Shown: positions 41,166 through 50,814 of the stretch, one piece after another
Layout of the letters: each line of letters opens with the position of its first letter
Numbering within the stretch: position 1 is the first letter of the stretch
Origin: Aeromicrobium sp. CnD17-E
Lineage (GTDB): Bacteria > Actinomycetota > Actinomycetes > Propionibacteriales > Nocardioidaceae
Assembly: GCF_024124745.1 (NCBI RefSeq)
Contig: NZ_JAMXRU010000001.1
Location: 115,760-179,759, forward strand
Length of the DNA: 64,000 nt
Direction of reading: 5' to 3'
Notes under the pieces: model-generated
What the model was told of the DNA's origin: nothing
The model's input: only the letters and a program-made list of their open reading frames with translations
The model's database searches: none
Program-made: the position numbers and the translations under genes

Positions 41166-42302
41166 CTAGGGGAGGAGGGTGGCGCGGGCGAGCTCGCGGC
41201 GGCCCGACCAGGGCATCCGGCGGAACATCGACCACATGGCGGCGGCGACGTCGGCGAGGTCGCCGTCGCGCGACATGTACGCGCGCTGCAGGTGGGCGGG
41301 GAGGTGGCCGAAGCCGTCGAAGAGGGCGAGCGTGCCGTCGACGTCGAGCCGCAGCACCGCACGCAGGCCCGCCTCGCGCAGCGCGTCGGCCGGCGCCAGG
41401 GCGTCGACCCGACGCGGCACCTGTCCGGCAGCCAGCTCGTCGGCCAGCGCACGGGACCGACGCAGCGCGTGCGCCACCGAGTAGCCCGTGACGACGTGCC
41501 CGCCGCGTCCGGCGACCCCGTGCGCCAGGGTCCCGTCGACCGGCGGACGACCTCGACCGCGCATCGGGATGTGCACCACCTCGCGGTGCAGGGGAGTGTC
41601 GACGGCCGACGGGTCGACGCCGCGCGCCGCGAGCCGGCGGCGCAGCCGCGCCTTCAGCTCCTCGACGGGCAGGGGCGGAACGGCGGCGAGGCAGGTCTCC
41701 TCCAGCAGGACGGTCCCGTCGCCCAGGGGGATCGCGTAGAGGAACGACGGACGCAGACCTGCGGTCCCCGCCCCGACCTGGTCCGTCCGCCAGTCCGTCC
41801 GCCAGTCCATCAGCAGCGCCTCCGCGTCCTGCAGCGCCGGGGCCGCGACGTCGGCGGGCACGACCACCCCGAACGCGGTCTGCGCAGGCGCGGGATCATC
41901 GGCGCGCAGACCGCGCGGCCTGGCGCCGCGCGCGTCGACCACGACCCTCGACGACGACGTCAGCGCCGCGACCTCGGCGTCGTCGAGCCGGGCGGGGCGC
42001 ACGTCGACGTCGTCGAGGGGCAGGGCGGCCTGCAGCGCGATGTTGTCGAGCACGACGTACGGACGCGACAGCCGGTGCGTCTCGTGGGCACGGACCTCCG
42101 GCGCCGCCAGACGGGACCGGACCACCGTCGGGGGCAGCTCGGCGAGCTCGTCCTCCCAGACCCCGTACGTGGGCGTCCAGACGGCGGCGGGACGCGGGTC
42201 GACGGCGACGACGCGCAGCCCCCGCGCCGCGCACGCCGACGCCAGCGAGCGTCCCGCGGGCCCGAGACCCACGACGGCCACGTCGACCCGTCCGCCGCTC
42301 AC
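41166..42302 (-). CDS. crtY: Lycopene beta-cyclase CrtY
   Basis: A 378-residue FAD/NAD(P)-binding cyclase of the bacterial CrtY type. The N-terminal motif is VAVVGLGPAGRSLASACAAR (about residues 8-27), followed by YGVWEDEL, the substrate-site region SFLYAIPLGDGTVLLEETCL, and GYSVAHALRRSRALADEL. It closes both ends of lycopene to give beta-carotene. It has the GTG start 42302. A tandem 12-base repeat encodes DWRTDWRTD near residue 168. It is divergent from crtB (62-base gap) and converges on crtI. Confidence 0.88.
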   Translation of the reverse strand: MSGGRVDVAVVGLGPAGRSLASACAARGLRVVAVDPRPAAVWTPTYGVWEDELAELPPTVVRSRLAAPEVRAHETHRLSRPYVVLDNIALQAALPLDDVDVRPARLDDAEVAALTSSSRVVVDARGARPRGLRADDPAPAQTAFGVVVPADVAAPALQDAEALLMDWRTDWRTDQVGAGTAGLRPSFLYAIPLGDGTVLLEETCLAAVPPLPVEELKARLRRRLAARGVDPSAVDTPLHREVVHIPMRGRGRPPVDGTLAHGVAGRGGHVVTGYSVAHALRRSRALADELAAGQVPRRVDALAPADALREAGLRAVLRLDVDGTLALFDGFGHLPAHLQRAYMSRDGDLADVAAAMWSMFRRMPWSGRRELARATLLP

Positions 42303-42364
42303 GTCCGCCCGCGATCCACGGGACCCATCGTGGCACGGCCGCTCGCCCTAGGCTGGGTGTCACC

Positions 42365-43321
42365 ATGGCCCGACCCCTGCACCCCGACCCGCGGCTCGCG
42401 GCCGGCTACGCCCGGTGCGCCGAGCTCACGCGGGCGCACGGCACCACCTACTACTGGGGCGCCCGGCTGCTGCCCCGCGAGCAGCGGATCGACGTGTACA
42501 CCGTGTACGCCCTCTGCCGGCTGGCCGACGACATCGTCGACGAGCCCGAGCGCGTCGACCCCGCGGTGCCCGGGCACGACGAGACCGACCCGGCCGCCCG
42601 CCTGCGTCGCTTCGAGCAGCACTTCTGGGACAGCATCGCGGCGGGCGGGTCCGACGAGCCGGTCATGGCGGCGGTCGTCGACAGCCTCCAGCGTCGGCGC
42701 ACCGACCCCGAGTGCTTCGACCGGTTCTTCCGGGCGATGGAGCTCGACCTGACCCGCACCACCTGGGCCACCTGGGAGGAGCTGCGCGACGGCTACATGG
42801 AGGGCTCCGCCGCCGTGATCGGGGAGATGATGCTGCCGGTGCTGCAGCCGCTGACGCCCGCGGCGAAGGAGCCGGCGCGCGCGCTCGGCCACGCGTTCCA
42901 GCTCACCAACTTCCTGCGCGACGTGGGCGAGGACCTCGACCGCGGGCGCGTGTACCTGCCGCAGGAGGACCTCGCCCGCTACGGCGTCGACCCGGCCGAA
43001 CGTCGTGTGACGCCGGCGTGGCGCTCGATGATGGCCGAGCAGGTCGAGCGCAACCGGGCGCTCTACCGTCAGGCGGCACCGGGCGTCGCCATGCTGCCGC
43101 CACCGGGCGCGCGCTGCGTCGCCACCGCCCTGCGGATGTACGCCCGCATCCTCGACCTGGTCGAGGCCGCCGACTACGACGTCTTCTCGGGCCGCCACCG
43201 GGTGAGGCCGCGCACGAAGGTCGCGATCCTGGCCGACGTGCTCGTGCGGGGTCCCCGACGCGGGCTGCCGCCGTCGGGTCCACCGTCACCGAGGGCGAGC
43301 CTGGCCCCGCGCAACCAGTAG
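42365..43321 (+). CDS. crtB: Phytoene synthase CrtB
   Basis: A 318-residue squalene/phytoene synthase that joins two GGPP into phytoene. First Asp-rich motif: RLADDIVDEPE; second: NFLRDVGEDLDRGRVYLPQE. YYWGARLLPREQRIDVYTVY is the usual N-terminal signature. The last roughly 50 codons overlap, on the other strand, the 3' end of the P450 gene, and the C-terminal tail is Pro/Arg-rich (RRGLPPSGPPSPRASLAPRN). It lies apart from crtI because crtY is inserted in reverse orientation. Confidence 0.95.
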   Translation: MARPLHPDPRLAAGYARCAELTRAHGTTYYWGARLLPREQRIDVYTVYALCRLADDIVDEPERVDPAVPGHDETDPAARLRRFEQHFWDSIAAGGSDEPVMAAVVDSLQRRRTDPECFDRFFRAMELDLTRTTWATWEELRDGYMEGSAAVIGEMMLPVLQPLTPAAKEPARALGHAFQLTNFLRDVGEDLDRGRVYLPQEDLARYGVDPAERRVTPAWRSMMAEQVERNRALYRQAAPGVAMLPPPGARCVATALRMYARILDLVEAADYDVFSGRHRVRPRTKVAILADVLVRGPRRGLPPSGPPSPRASLAPRNQ

Positions 43322-44508
43322 CCCGCGACGAGGTGGTCCCACCCCAGCTCGGGCTCGGCCACCAGACGCGGCTCGAGGGCGAGCAGCCGGACGAGCAGCG
43401 CGTCGGTCTCGAGCAGGGCGAGAGGCTGGCCGGGGCACTTGTGCTCGCCGTCGCCGAACGCCAGCACGGGCTCGCCCACGCCGGCGGGCAGCGTCCGCCC
43501 GGGGCAGAGGTCGAGCGGCGCTGCGCCGACGGCCTCGGGGTCGGCGTTCGTGGACCGCACGCACACGTCGACCAGGTCGCCCGGCTGGATCGTCCAGGTC
43601 TGGTCGCCGTCACTGACGTCGATCGGCTGCTGCGCGCGCCGGTAGAGGTGCCCGACCACCGGCTCCAGACGGATGACCTCGCCGAGGATCGCCAGCCGCT
43701 CGGGCTCCGACGCGACGAGGTACCGCGCGCGCAGCGCGTCGTCGTCGAGCAGGTGCAGTGCCGCCATGACCACGAACTCGCGCGTCGTCACCATGCCCGC
43801 GGTGCCGTAGGTGACGCACTCGACGAGGATGCTGGCCGTCGAGTACCCCTCGGCGAGCAGGTGGCTGACGATGTCGTCGCGCGGCTCGCGCCGACGTGCC
43901 CGGACCGCGGGGCGGACGTCGGCCAGGAAGAGCCGCCCCACGGGGACGAGCCCGTTCACGGCGGCCTGCATCCACTGCCGTCGGGTGCGGCCGAGGTCGC
44001 GGCGGGTGACGTCGAAGGGCGGCTGGCTGAACATGGCCTCGAGCCGCCGGGCCATGCGCGGCACGGACGACTCGGTCAGTCCGACCACCTCGGCCGTGAC
44101 CTCGACGGTGTAGAGCAGGGCCAGCTCGTCGAGCGTGCAGCCGCCCGCCGCGACCGCCTCCGCGAGCAGACGGTCGGCGGTGGCGTGCATGAGGTCGGTG
44201 TAGCGGTCCGCGACGACGGTGGGCGCGAGGAAGCGCGCGACCTTGCGGCGCTGCTCGTCGTGCTGCGGACCGTCGGACACGAGGATCGGGTGGTGCTCGA
44301 GGTAGCCCTGCGGGATGGCCTCGGCGGTGAACCCCGCCTGCGTGGTGGCGTGCCGTGCACGCAGCACCTGGCGCGCGGCCTCGAGCGAGCGCAGCCGCCA
44401 CACGGTGCTGACGCCGGGCCTGCCCCCGGCGTCGACGCGCTCGACGCGGGGTGCGTCGGGCTCGTCCGCCACGACGGCGCGCCGCCGGCCGTGCCCGGTC
44501 GGGCTCAC
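43174..44508 (-). CDS. Cytochrome P450 of the carotenoid cluster
   Basis: A 444-residue soluble P450. The I-helix is GTAGMVTTREF, the K-helix ExxR is EVIRLEP, and the heme loop LAFGDGEHKCPGQPLALLE has the axial Cys. The GTG start (44508) overlaps the crtU stop (GTGA). In the carotenoid clusters of Brevibacterium-type bacteria a P450 hydroxylates the aromatic ring end groups of isorenieratene; the same role is inferred here. The C-terminal 40 or so residues (GGPDGGSPRRGPRTSTSARI) lie beyond the normal end and are antisense to crtB. Confidence 0.88.
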   Translation of the reverse strand: MSPTGHGRRRAVVADEPDAPRVERVDAGGRPGVSTVWRLRSLEAARQVLRARHATTQAGFTAEAIPQGYLEHHPILVSDGPQHDEQRRKVARFLAPTVVADRYTDLMHATADRLLAEAVAAGGCTLDELALLYTVEVTAEVVGLTESSVPRMARRLEAMFSQPPFDVTRRDLGRTRRQWMQAAVNGLVPVGRLFLADVRPAVRARRREPRDDIVSHLLAEGYSTASILVECVTYGTAGMVTTREFVVMAALHLLDDDALRARYLVASEPERLAILGEVIRLEPVVGHLYRRAQQPIDVSDGDQTWTIQPGDLVDVCVRSTNADPEAVGAAPLDLCPGRTLPAGVGEPVLAFGDGEHKCPGQPLALLETDALLVRLLALEPRLVAEPELGWDHLVAGYWLRGARLALGDGGPDGGSPRRGPRTSTSARIATFVRGLTRWRPEKTS

Positions 44509-46085
44509 GACGGTCGCCGACCGCGACCGGGGAGCCGGTGCACGAGACCCTGCAGGGGCACCGTCCACACGTCCTCGCCGCGCACGCCCCAGCCCTCCAG
44601 CAGACGGTTCGCCGCGAGGACGCCTGTCGTCGCGGCGCGCTCCATGAGGGCGATCGGCCAGTCGACGCGCAGCCCGTCGCCGGCCAGCACCAGCCCGGGG
44701 TACGGGGTCTCGACGGTGAGCCGGTCGCGCCACGGCCCGGTGCCGACGAGCCCGCAGTCGTCCTCGACGAGCAGCTCCTCGTGCACGACGCCGAGGTCGC
44801 GCGTCTCCGGGTAGACCTCGTGCAGCCCGGCGAGCAGCCGCGCGCGCAGCCGCCCGACGTCGATCCCGTGGGGTCCGTCGCCCGCCAGCTCGGGGTCACG
44901 GGTCGGGTCGGCTGCGTAGGCGTGCAGCTCGACGACCGATCCCCCGTGCTCCGCCGTCCACCGTGCCGCGCCCGCCTCGAAGCGCTCGAGGACGGTGACG
45001 TTGTCGAGCAGGTCGTAGCCGCTGGTCCCGAGGAACGCCTCCCGCTCGGGCGCGACGCGTCCGTCGAGCCACACGCGCAGCACCCCGAAGGGTGGCGCGT
45101 TGCGGCCCGCCGCGACCCTGCGGTGCCAGGCGGTGCGCTCGTCGTCCCCCGCCGGCAGGGACGAGACGAGCGCACGGGCGGTCCGCGGGTCGGTGGCGAC
45201 GACGACCGCGTCGGCCGTGAGCGACCCGCCCGCGCCGTCGACCCGCCAGCCGTCTCCCTCGGGCTGCAGGCCCTGCACGACGGTCCCGAGCCGCACGTCG
45301 GCGCCGAGCTCCTCGAGGTAGCGGCCGAGCGGCGCCCACAGGACGGTGTCGTAGTCGTCGTCGGGGACGTCGAACATCAGCCCCTCGGAGCTGCCCGTGA
45401 AGTACGTGTGGAACATGCCCACCAGCTCGCCGGCCCCGAACTCGCTCGGGTGGGCGAAGAACGACCGCGCGAACACCTCCAGCGCCAGGTGGCGGGCACC
45501 CTCCGGGAAGTTCAGCCGGTCGAGGAAGTCCTGGGCCGACTCGCCGTCGTAGCGCTCGTGGCTGGCGGGGTAGTCGGCGGCGACGAGCTCGAGCGCGCTC
45601 GGCACGTGCACCGACGGCAGCGCCGCGACCGGGAACGTCGGGCTGCGCAGCACGAAGGCGAGCAGGTTGAGCGGCGGCCTCGTGGGGAGCGCGGCGAAGG
45701 AGTCGGTGAGCCCGTCGCCCCGCCGCAGCGGGTAGTCGGGCACCGGCACGAGGTGCGCCAGCGTCGGGTCGACGCGGCGCAGCAGGGAGCGCAGCGTGTA
45801 GTACTGCCGGAAGAACGCGTGGAACCCGCGGCTCATCGTGCGCCCTCCCCCGGCGGCGCCCGTGTCGTCGAGCGGCCACGACCGCACGCGTCCACCGAGC
45901 TGCTCGCACGCCTCCAGGAGCGTCACCCGCACCCCGCGCTCGGCCAGCACGACCGCAGCCCCGAGACCGGCGATCCCGCCGCCGACCACGACGACGTGCC
46001 GCGGCTCCGCCAGCCGGGCGCTCCCCGGCGCGGCCGCGTGCAGGACGGCGTGGCGGTCACGCCCCGGCGGGATGCGTCGGACCAT
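44505..46085 (-). CDS. crtU: CrtU-type FAD-dependent carotenoid desaturase/methyltransferase
   Basis: A 526-residue amine-oxidase-fold flavoprotein. The FAD motif is VVVVGGGIAGLGAAVVLAER (about 31-50), followed by the diagnostic SRGFHAFFRQYYTLRSLLRR and the C-terminal LVLAGDGLRVDWPIALMERA. This motif set marks the CrtU (beta-carotene desaturase/methyl-shifting) branch that makes aromatic phi end groups. The start is ATG 46085, three bases after the crtT stop; the end overlaps the P450 start. Other FAD carotenoid oxidoreductases are possible, but the neighbours favour CrtU. Confidence 0.85.
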   Translation of the reverse strand: MVRRIPPGRDRHAVLHAAAPGSARLAEPRHVVVVGGGIAGLGAAVVLAERGVRVTLLEACEQLGGRVRSWPLDDTGAAGGGRTMSRGFHAFFRQYYTLRSLLRRVDPTLAHLVPVPDYPLRRGDGLTDSFAALPTRPPLNLLAFVLRSPTFPVAALPSVHVPSALELVAADYPASHERYDGESAQDFLDRLNFPEGARHLALEVFARSFFAHPSEFGAGELVGMFHTYFTGSSEGLMFDVPDDDYDTVLWAPLGRYLEELGADVRLGTVVQGLQPEGDGWRVDGAGGSLTADAVVVATDPRTARALVSSLPAGDDERTAWHRRVAAGRNAPPFGVLRVWLDGRVAPEREAFLGTSGYDLLDNVTVLERFEAGAARWTAEHGGSVVELHAYAADPTRDPELAGDGPHGIDVGRLRARLLAGLHEVYPETRDLGVVHEELLVEDDCGLVGTGPWRDRLTVETPYPGLVLAGDGLRVDWPIALMERAATTGVLAANRLLEGWGVRGEDVWTVPLQGLVHRLPGRGRRPS

Positions 46086-46088
46086 GCG

Positions 46089-46823
46089 TCAGAGGGGCTT
46101 GCGGGCGAGGACGGTGTGCAGGATGCCGTGCTGCCAGCCGCCGGCGGTCGACCAGGTGACGTCGGTCAGCCCGGCCCGCTCGAGCCGGGCCTGCAGCTCC
46201 GCGGTGGAGTCGTTCTCGAGCACGCTGCGCCAGAGGTAGCGGTAGATGGAGGGGTTGCCGCGCACCGCGACGGACAGCGGAGTGACCACGCCCCAGCAGA
46301 CGGCGCTCCACACCGCCTGCGCCGCCGCGGAGCCCTTTACGTGGTAGTCCTGCAGGGCGATCCAGCCGCCCGGACGGACCTGGTCGGCGATCGCCGCGAC
46401 CGTGGCGTCGCGCTGGTCGACCGGCACGTTGCGCAGCAGGTAGGCGCCCAGCGCGCCGTCGGCGGGGCCGTCGAGGTGCAGGCGCGCGACGTCGGGCAGG
46501 TCCTGCGCGAGGGCCTGGACGAAGCTGACGCCGTCGGGCCAGGTCTTCTCCTGCGCCTCGGCGAGCATGCCGGCGGAGGCGTCGAGCCCGACGATGCGGG
46601 CCTCGCGGCCGGCCGCCTCGACGAGGGCCTGCGTGGAGAGCCCGGAGCCGCAGCCCAGGTCCCACAGGGTCGGCCACGTCTCGCGGCGGGGCAACCGGGC
46701 CACGAGCTGGCGCGCCGCGTCGCGCAGGGCGCCGTGGTAGCCAGGGTTCAGGGCGGTGAGCAGGTCGTAGCGTGGGGCTGCGCGGTCGAACTCGTCCGCG
46801 AGCCGGGTCCCAGGTGTCCGCAC
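46089..46823 (-). CDS. crtT: SAM-dependent methyltransferase, CrtT-like
   Basis: A 244-residue class I methyltransferase with the SAM motif LWDLGCGSGLSTQALVE (about 52-68), post-I VGLDAS and motif IV region GALGAYLLRNVP. A hydrophobic stretch AVWSAVCWGVVTPLSVAV sits near residue 170. It is the first gene of the operon crtT-crtU-cyp, with three bases to crtU. In Streptomyces griseus a crtT methyltransferase accompanies crtY and crtU, which is the basis of the name. The reaction is not established by the sequence. Confidence 0.8.
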   Translation of the reverse strand: MRTPGTRLADEFDRAAPRYDLLTALNPGYHGALRDAARQLVARLPRRETWPTLWDLGCGSGLSTQALVEAAGREARIVGLDASAGMLAEAQEKTWPDGVSFVQALAQDLPDVARLHLDGPADGALGAYLLRNVPVDQRDATVAAIADQVRPGGWIALQDYHVKGSAAAQAVWSAVCWGVVTPLSVAVRGNPSIYRYLWRSVLENDSTAELQARLERAGLTDVTWSTAGGWQHGILHTVLARKPL

Positions 46824-46873
46824 GTCAGCAGCCTACGGGCGAACCAGCCGGGCCGCCGGGGCCCGGCAACGGG

Positions 46874-46910
46874 ACGGGGCCCGACTCCCCCGAGGAGAGC
46901 CGGGCCCCGT
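46874..46910 (-). terminator. GC-rich hairpin after the fasciclin gene
   Basis: ACGGGGCCCG (46874-46883) pairs perfectly with CGGGCCCCGT (46901-46910) around a 17-base loop, 19 bases beyond the fasciclin stop. There is no U-tract, as is common in high-GC actinobacteria. It separates the lipoprotein gene from crtT. Confidence 0.65.
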
Positions 46911-46929
46911 GACCGGAGGGATGCCGTGA

Positions 46930-47589
46930 TCAGCTGGCCGGCGGCATGAGCACCGAGTCGATCAGGTACACCGTGGCGTTGGCGGTCTTGACGCCACCGC
47001 AGATGACGGCGGCGTTGCCGTTCACCTTGATGTCGTCGCCGGAGCCGGTGACCTCGAGGTCGGCGCCGTTGACCGTCTTGTGCGTGCCGTCGATCTCGTC
47101 GGGCGCGATCTGGCCGGGGATGACGTGGTAGGTCAGGACCGACTCGAGGGTCTTGGCGCCCTCGGGGGTCTTGAGCGTCGCGACCGTGTCGGCCGGCAGC
47201 TTGGCGAACGCGTCGTCGACCGGCGCGAACACCGTGAACTCGCCACCGTTGAGGGTGTCGACGAGGTCCACGTCGGGGTTGAGCTGGCCCGAGACGGCCT
47301 GGACGAGCGTCTTCAGCAGCGGGTTGTTGCTGGCGGCGGTGGCGACCGGGTCCTGGGCCATGCCCTCGACCGAGCCGGCGCCGTCCGGGACGGCCTTGGC
47401 GTAGTCGGCGCAGCCCGGGCCGACGAGGTCGGAACCGGCGTCGGACGCAGCCTCCGACGACGGCGTCGAGGAGGACTCGCTGTCGGACGAGGCGCTGTCG
47501 TCGCTGGACGAGCCGCAGGCCGCGGTGAACAGGGACAGCGAGGCCACGGCTGCGATCGCGAGGCTCTTGCTCTTGGTGGTCGTGCGCAT
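46930..47589 (-). CDS. Fasciclin-domain lipoprotein
   Basis: A 219-residue secreted lipoprotein. The signal peptide ends in the lipobox LFTAAC (Cys25), a Ser/Asp-rich linker follows, and then one fasciclin (FAS1) domain (about 80-217; [59 protein letters not shown]). It resembles mycobacterial MPT70/MPT83-type surface proteins. AAGGAGA lies before ATG 47589. It follows the molybdopterin oxidoreductase by 32 bases on the same strand, probably one operon. Confidence 0.93.
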   Translation of the reverse strand: MRTTTKSKSLAIAAVASLSLFTAACGSSSDDSASSDSESSSTPSSEAASDAGSDLVGPGCADYAKAVPDGAGSVEGMAQDPVATAASNNPLLKTLVQAVSGQLNPDVDLVDTLNGGEFTVFAPVDDAFAKLPADTVATLKTPEGAKTLESVLTYHVIPGQIAPDEIDGTHKTVNGADLEVTGSGDDIKVNGNAAVICGGVKTANATVYLIDSVLMPPAS

Positions 47590-47621
47590 GTTTCTTCTCC
47601 TTGGTTGGGTGTTTCGTCCTG

Positions 47622-49193
47622 CTACTCGACGCGGAATCTGACGTTGTGCCAGCCGGTCGACCCGTCCGGTGCGATGGGCACACGGTCGGAGGTCTGTGTG
47701 GTGCCGTCGGCGTCGGTCGCCCGGACGGTCACCTGGTGGGTGCCCTCGGTGGCGTCCTCCCAGGTCCAGGACCACTGACGCCACGTGTTGACGTTGTCCT
47801 GGGCGGCGAGGTCGACGTCCTGCCAGTCACCGTCGTCGATCTTCACCTCGACGCGCTCGATGCCGACGGACTGGGCCCAGGCGACGCCGCCGATGCGGAC
47901 GTTGTCGCGCGGGAGGGCCTCGAACGCCTTCGGGACGTCGATGCGGGAGGAGAGCTTGATGGGTGCCTCGGCGTCGTAGCCGCGGGTCGTCCAGTAGGCC
48001 TTGAAGTCCGAGAACTTCGTGACCTCGATGTCGACCAGCCACTTGGTGGCGGAGACGTAGCCGTAGAGGCCGGGGACGACCATCCGCACCGGGAAGCCGT
48101 GCTCCAGCGGGAGCGGCTCGCCGTTCATGCCGACGGCGATGAGCGCACCGCGCTCGGTGTCGGTGAGCGCCTCCAGGGGCGTGCCGATGGTCATGTCGTC
48201 GGCGCTGGTGGTCTTGACCGCGTCGGCACCGTCCTTCACGCCGGCCCGGGCGAGCAGCTCGGCCACGGGGACGCCGAGCCACGCGGCGTTGCCGACGTAG
48301 GGCCCGCCGACCTCGTTGGAGACGCAGGTCAGGGTGATGCGGCTCTCGACGAGGCGCTCCTTGAGCAGGTCCTCGAAGGAGAGGTTGAGCTCCTTGTCGA
48401 CCATGCCATGGATGCGCAGGTTGAACGTGTCGGCCGGGACCTGCGGGACGCGCAGGGCGGTGTCGATGCGGTAGAAGTCGCGGTTCGGCGTGATGTAGGG
48501 GCTGACGCCCTTCACGTCGGCCTGGGCGCCCGCCGGGACGGCCGGGGCCGGGGTCGCGGGCTGGGGCAGCATGACGTCGGCCCGGGAGTCCTTGGCCGCC
48601 GACGAGCCGAGGAAGCGGGTGACGCCACCGCCGATGGCCATGGCGGCGCTGGCGATCAGCACGGCCTGCAGGAACGCGCGGCGGTCGAAGCCGGCGGGGG
48701 TCTCGTCGCCGACCTTGCGGGACAGCTCGAGGGCCTTGAGCAGACGGACCAGCAGCAGCAGGCTCACGGCCAGCGTGACGAGCGAGGGGATGACGGTGAC
48801 GACGACGTTGGCGGTCGACGTCCGGTCGAGTGCGGCGGTGACGAGAGCGGCCAGGCCCAGCAGGGCGGTGATGCCGAGGGCGAGCCGCGGCCGTCGCAGG
48901 CCCAACCAACCGGCGACGGCCGCGGCGACCAGGAGGGTCGCGGCGACGCTGCCGATGAGCACGGGCTTGTCGTTCGTCCCGAACTGCTCGATGGCGAACT
49001 CCTTGAGCGGCCTCGGGACGAGGTCGATCACCCGGTTGCCGACCGACTCGATCGGGGTGGGCACGCCGAGCAGCGTCGCGACACCCGATCCGAGGGCGAC
49101 GCCCGCGACCGCGGCGAGCAGACCCGACAGTGCGCCGGTCCACCACGGGGCGGTGGCCCGGGTGGCGGGTGCTGCGGTGGTCGTCTCGCTCAT
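47622..49193 (-). CDS. Membrane-anchored molybdopterin (sulfite-oxidase-type) oxidoreductase
   Basis: A 523-residue protein. The N-terminal third has about four or five membrane helices ([80 protein letters not shown]). The rest is a sulfite-oxidase-fold Mo-cofactor domain with the cysteine ligand in [13 protein letters not shown] and a C-terminal Ig-like dimerisation domain ([20 protein letters not shown]). The start is ATG 49193; an in-frame GTG at 49235 is weaker. It is expected to reduce or oxidise an oxygenated substrate outside the membrane. Substrate unknown. Confidence 0.9.
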   Translation of the reverse strand: MSETTTAAPATRATAPWWTGALSGLLAAVAGVALGSGVATLLGVPTPIESVGNRVIDLVPRPLKEFAIEQFGTNDKPVLIGSVAATLLVAAAVAGWLGLRRPRLALGITALLGLAALVTAALDRTSTANVVVTVIPSLVTLAVSLLLLVRLLKALELSRKVGDETPAGFDRRAFLQAVLIASAAMAIGGGVTRFLGSSAAKDSRADVMLPQPATPAPAVPAGAQADVKGVSPYITPNRDFYRIDTALRVPQVPADTFNLRIHGMVDKELNLSFEDLLKERLVESRITLTCVSNEVGGPYVGNAAWLGVPVAELLARAGVKDGADAVKTTSADDMTIGTPLEALTDTERGALIAVGMNGEPLPLEHGFPVRMVVPGLYGYVSATKWLVDIEVTKFSDFKAYWTTRGYDAEAPIKLSSRIDVPKAFEALPRDNVRIGGVAWAQSVGIERVEVKIDDGDWQDVDLAAQDNVNTWRQWSWTWEDATEGTHQVTVRATDADGTTQTSDRVPIAPDGSTGWHNVRFRVE

Positions 49194-49342
49194 GCCCCTG
49201 ATTCGGGGCCCGTCGCCGTCTGGATGGGTGCTCACGGAAAAAATTGTTCAAGGGGTCTGCGGATGAGCAACCTGGTACGTCACTCCCAGTTACCTTCGAT
49301 GCCCGTTCTGCCCTGCCCTTGCAGGGTTCCTAGGGTGGTCCC

Positions 49343-50788
49343 ATGAGCACGCACGAGGGAGTCGCGTTCCGTTCCGAGAGCACGTCGGCGACCGCCCGGG
49401 AGGTGCTGGCGGACGCCCTGCGGGCCGCCGACCCGGTCGGCTCGCGCGCCGTCGAGCGGGAGACCGCCTGGCGTCGGCAGTACCTCGAGCACTTCCGTCG
49501 AGCCGTCGAGGCCGGGATCGGCGACGCAGCAGCCGCGCAGGCCATCGCGTCTGCCGGGCTGCGCAGCGCGCACGCGGCGATGCGGTTCGGCGACGTCGGC
49601 CTCGACGCCGCCGTCACCGACGCTCCGCTGGACCAGGTGCTCCACACGACCACCGTCGAGGGCGGCGCCGAGCCGGAGACGGAGCTGACGCTGCCCTACC
49701 GCGGGGAGCGGCTCCGAGGCGACGCCCTGCTGCGCCAGCTCGACGCGTGGGTGGAGCGAGGCGTGGTGACGGCCTCGTGCGCCGAGGCCGTGCGGCACGT
49801 GCACGAGAACCCCGACTGGCTGCGGCTCGAGGGCGACGTCGTGGCGGTGCTCGGCGCGGGAGCGGAGATGGGTCCGTACCGGGCGCTGCAGCGCTGGGGG
49901 GCCGAGGTCGTCGCGCTCGACCTGCCCCGCGCCGACGTGCAGGAGCGCATCGCCCGGGTCGCGATGGACGGTGCGGGGCGGGTGCACGTGCCGACGCGGA
50001 TCGTCACGAGCGGGCGGGGCGACGGCGGGGCCGACGTCGGCGCCGACCTCGTGCGCGAGCTGCCGGCGGTCGCACACTGGCTGGGCTCGTTCGCCGGGTC
50101 GTCGCGGCTGGTGCTCGGCAACTACTGCTACGCCGACGGCGGCCTGCACGTGCGCGTGTCGATGGCGGCCGACGCGCTCGCCGCGCACCTGGTCGCGGAG
50201 CACCCGCGGACCGCGCTGGCGTTCCTCGCGACCCCGACCGACGTGTTCGCGGTGCCCGCCGAGGAGGTGGCCCGGTCGCAGGAGGCGTACCGCAAGGGCC
50301 GGGTGGGGCGGGTCGCCCGGCACGCGACGCGGGTGGTGAGCGGCGGCCGGCTGCTGCAGCGCAACTACCCGCCCGGCGCCGACCCCGGGCTCTGCGACGC
50401 GCTCGTGCCGCAGCAGGGCCCGAACTACGCCCTGGCCAAGCGCGTCCAGCGCTGGCGTGCCACCGACGCGCGAGCCGCAGGCACGACCGTGTCGCTCAAC
50501 GTCGCGCCCGCCACCCGCACGCGGTCGGTGGTGAAGAACAAGGCGCTGGCCGCCGCGTACGCGGGCGCGCACCGCTTCGGCGTCGAGATCTTCGACCCGG
50601 CGACGTCGAACACGCTCATGGCGGCGCTCCTCGTGCACGACCTGCGGGCCGGTCTGGCGCCGGAGGCCGAGCCGTGGCGGGACGAGGCGCGCGGAGCCGC
50701 GCACGGCGGGCTCTGGACCGCGGCCTACCACCCCCGCTCCGCCCTCGGCCTCGCCGCCGTCCTCGGCGTCGGCGCCCTGCGCAGCTGA
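49343..50788 (+). CDS. Conserved protein of unknown function with Rossmann-like core
   Basis: A 481-residue soluble protein. A nucleotide-binding-like segment VVAVLGAGAEMGPYRALQRW begins near residue 170 and is followed by VVALDLPRADVQERI. Other stretches are VLGNYCYADGGLHVRVSMAA and QGPNYALAKRVQRWR. The alternation looks like an NAD- or SAM-binding domain in the middle, but I cannot assign a family. The gene is monocistronic, divergent from the molybdoenzyme, and ends at the second copy of the palindromic element. Confidence 0.75.
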   Translation: MSTHEGVAFRSESTSATAREVLADALRAADPVGSRAVERETAWRRQYLEHFRRAVEAGIGDAAAAQAIASAGLRSAHAAMRFGDVGLDAAVTDAPLDQVLHTTTVEGGAEPETELTLPYRGERLRGDALLRQLDAWVERGVVTASCAEAVRHVHENPDWLRLEGDVVAVLGAGAEMGPYRALQRWGAEVVALDLPRADVQERIARVAMDGAGRVHVPTRIVTSGRGDGGADVGADLVRELPAVAHWLGSFAGSSRLVLGNYCYADGGLHVRVSMAADALAAHLVAEHPRTALAFLATPTDVFAVPAEEVARSQEAYRKGRVGRVARHATRVVSGGRLLQRNYPPGADPGLCDALVPQQGPNYALAKRVQRWRATDARAAGTTVSLNVAPATRTRSVVKNKALAAAYAGAHRFGVEIFDPATSNTLMAALLVHDLRAGLAPEAEPWRDEARGAAHGGLWTAAYHPRSALGLAAVLGVGALRS

Positions 50789-50814
50789 CCTCTCTCCTCC
50801 CCCCTGCCCTCCCC

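Noticed and set aside
42303..42364. A divergent crtB/crtY promoter
   Set aside because: TAGGCT at 42349-42354 could be a -10, but no matching -35 was found.
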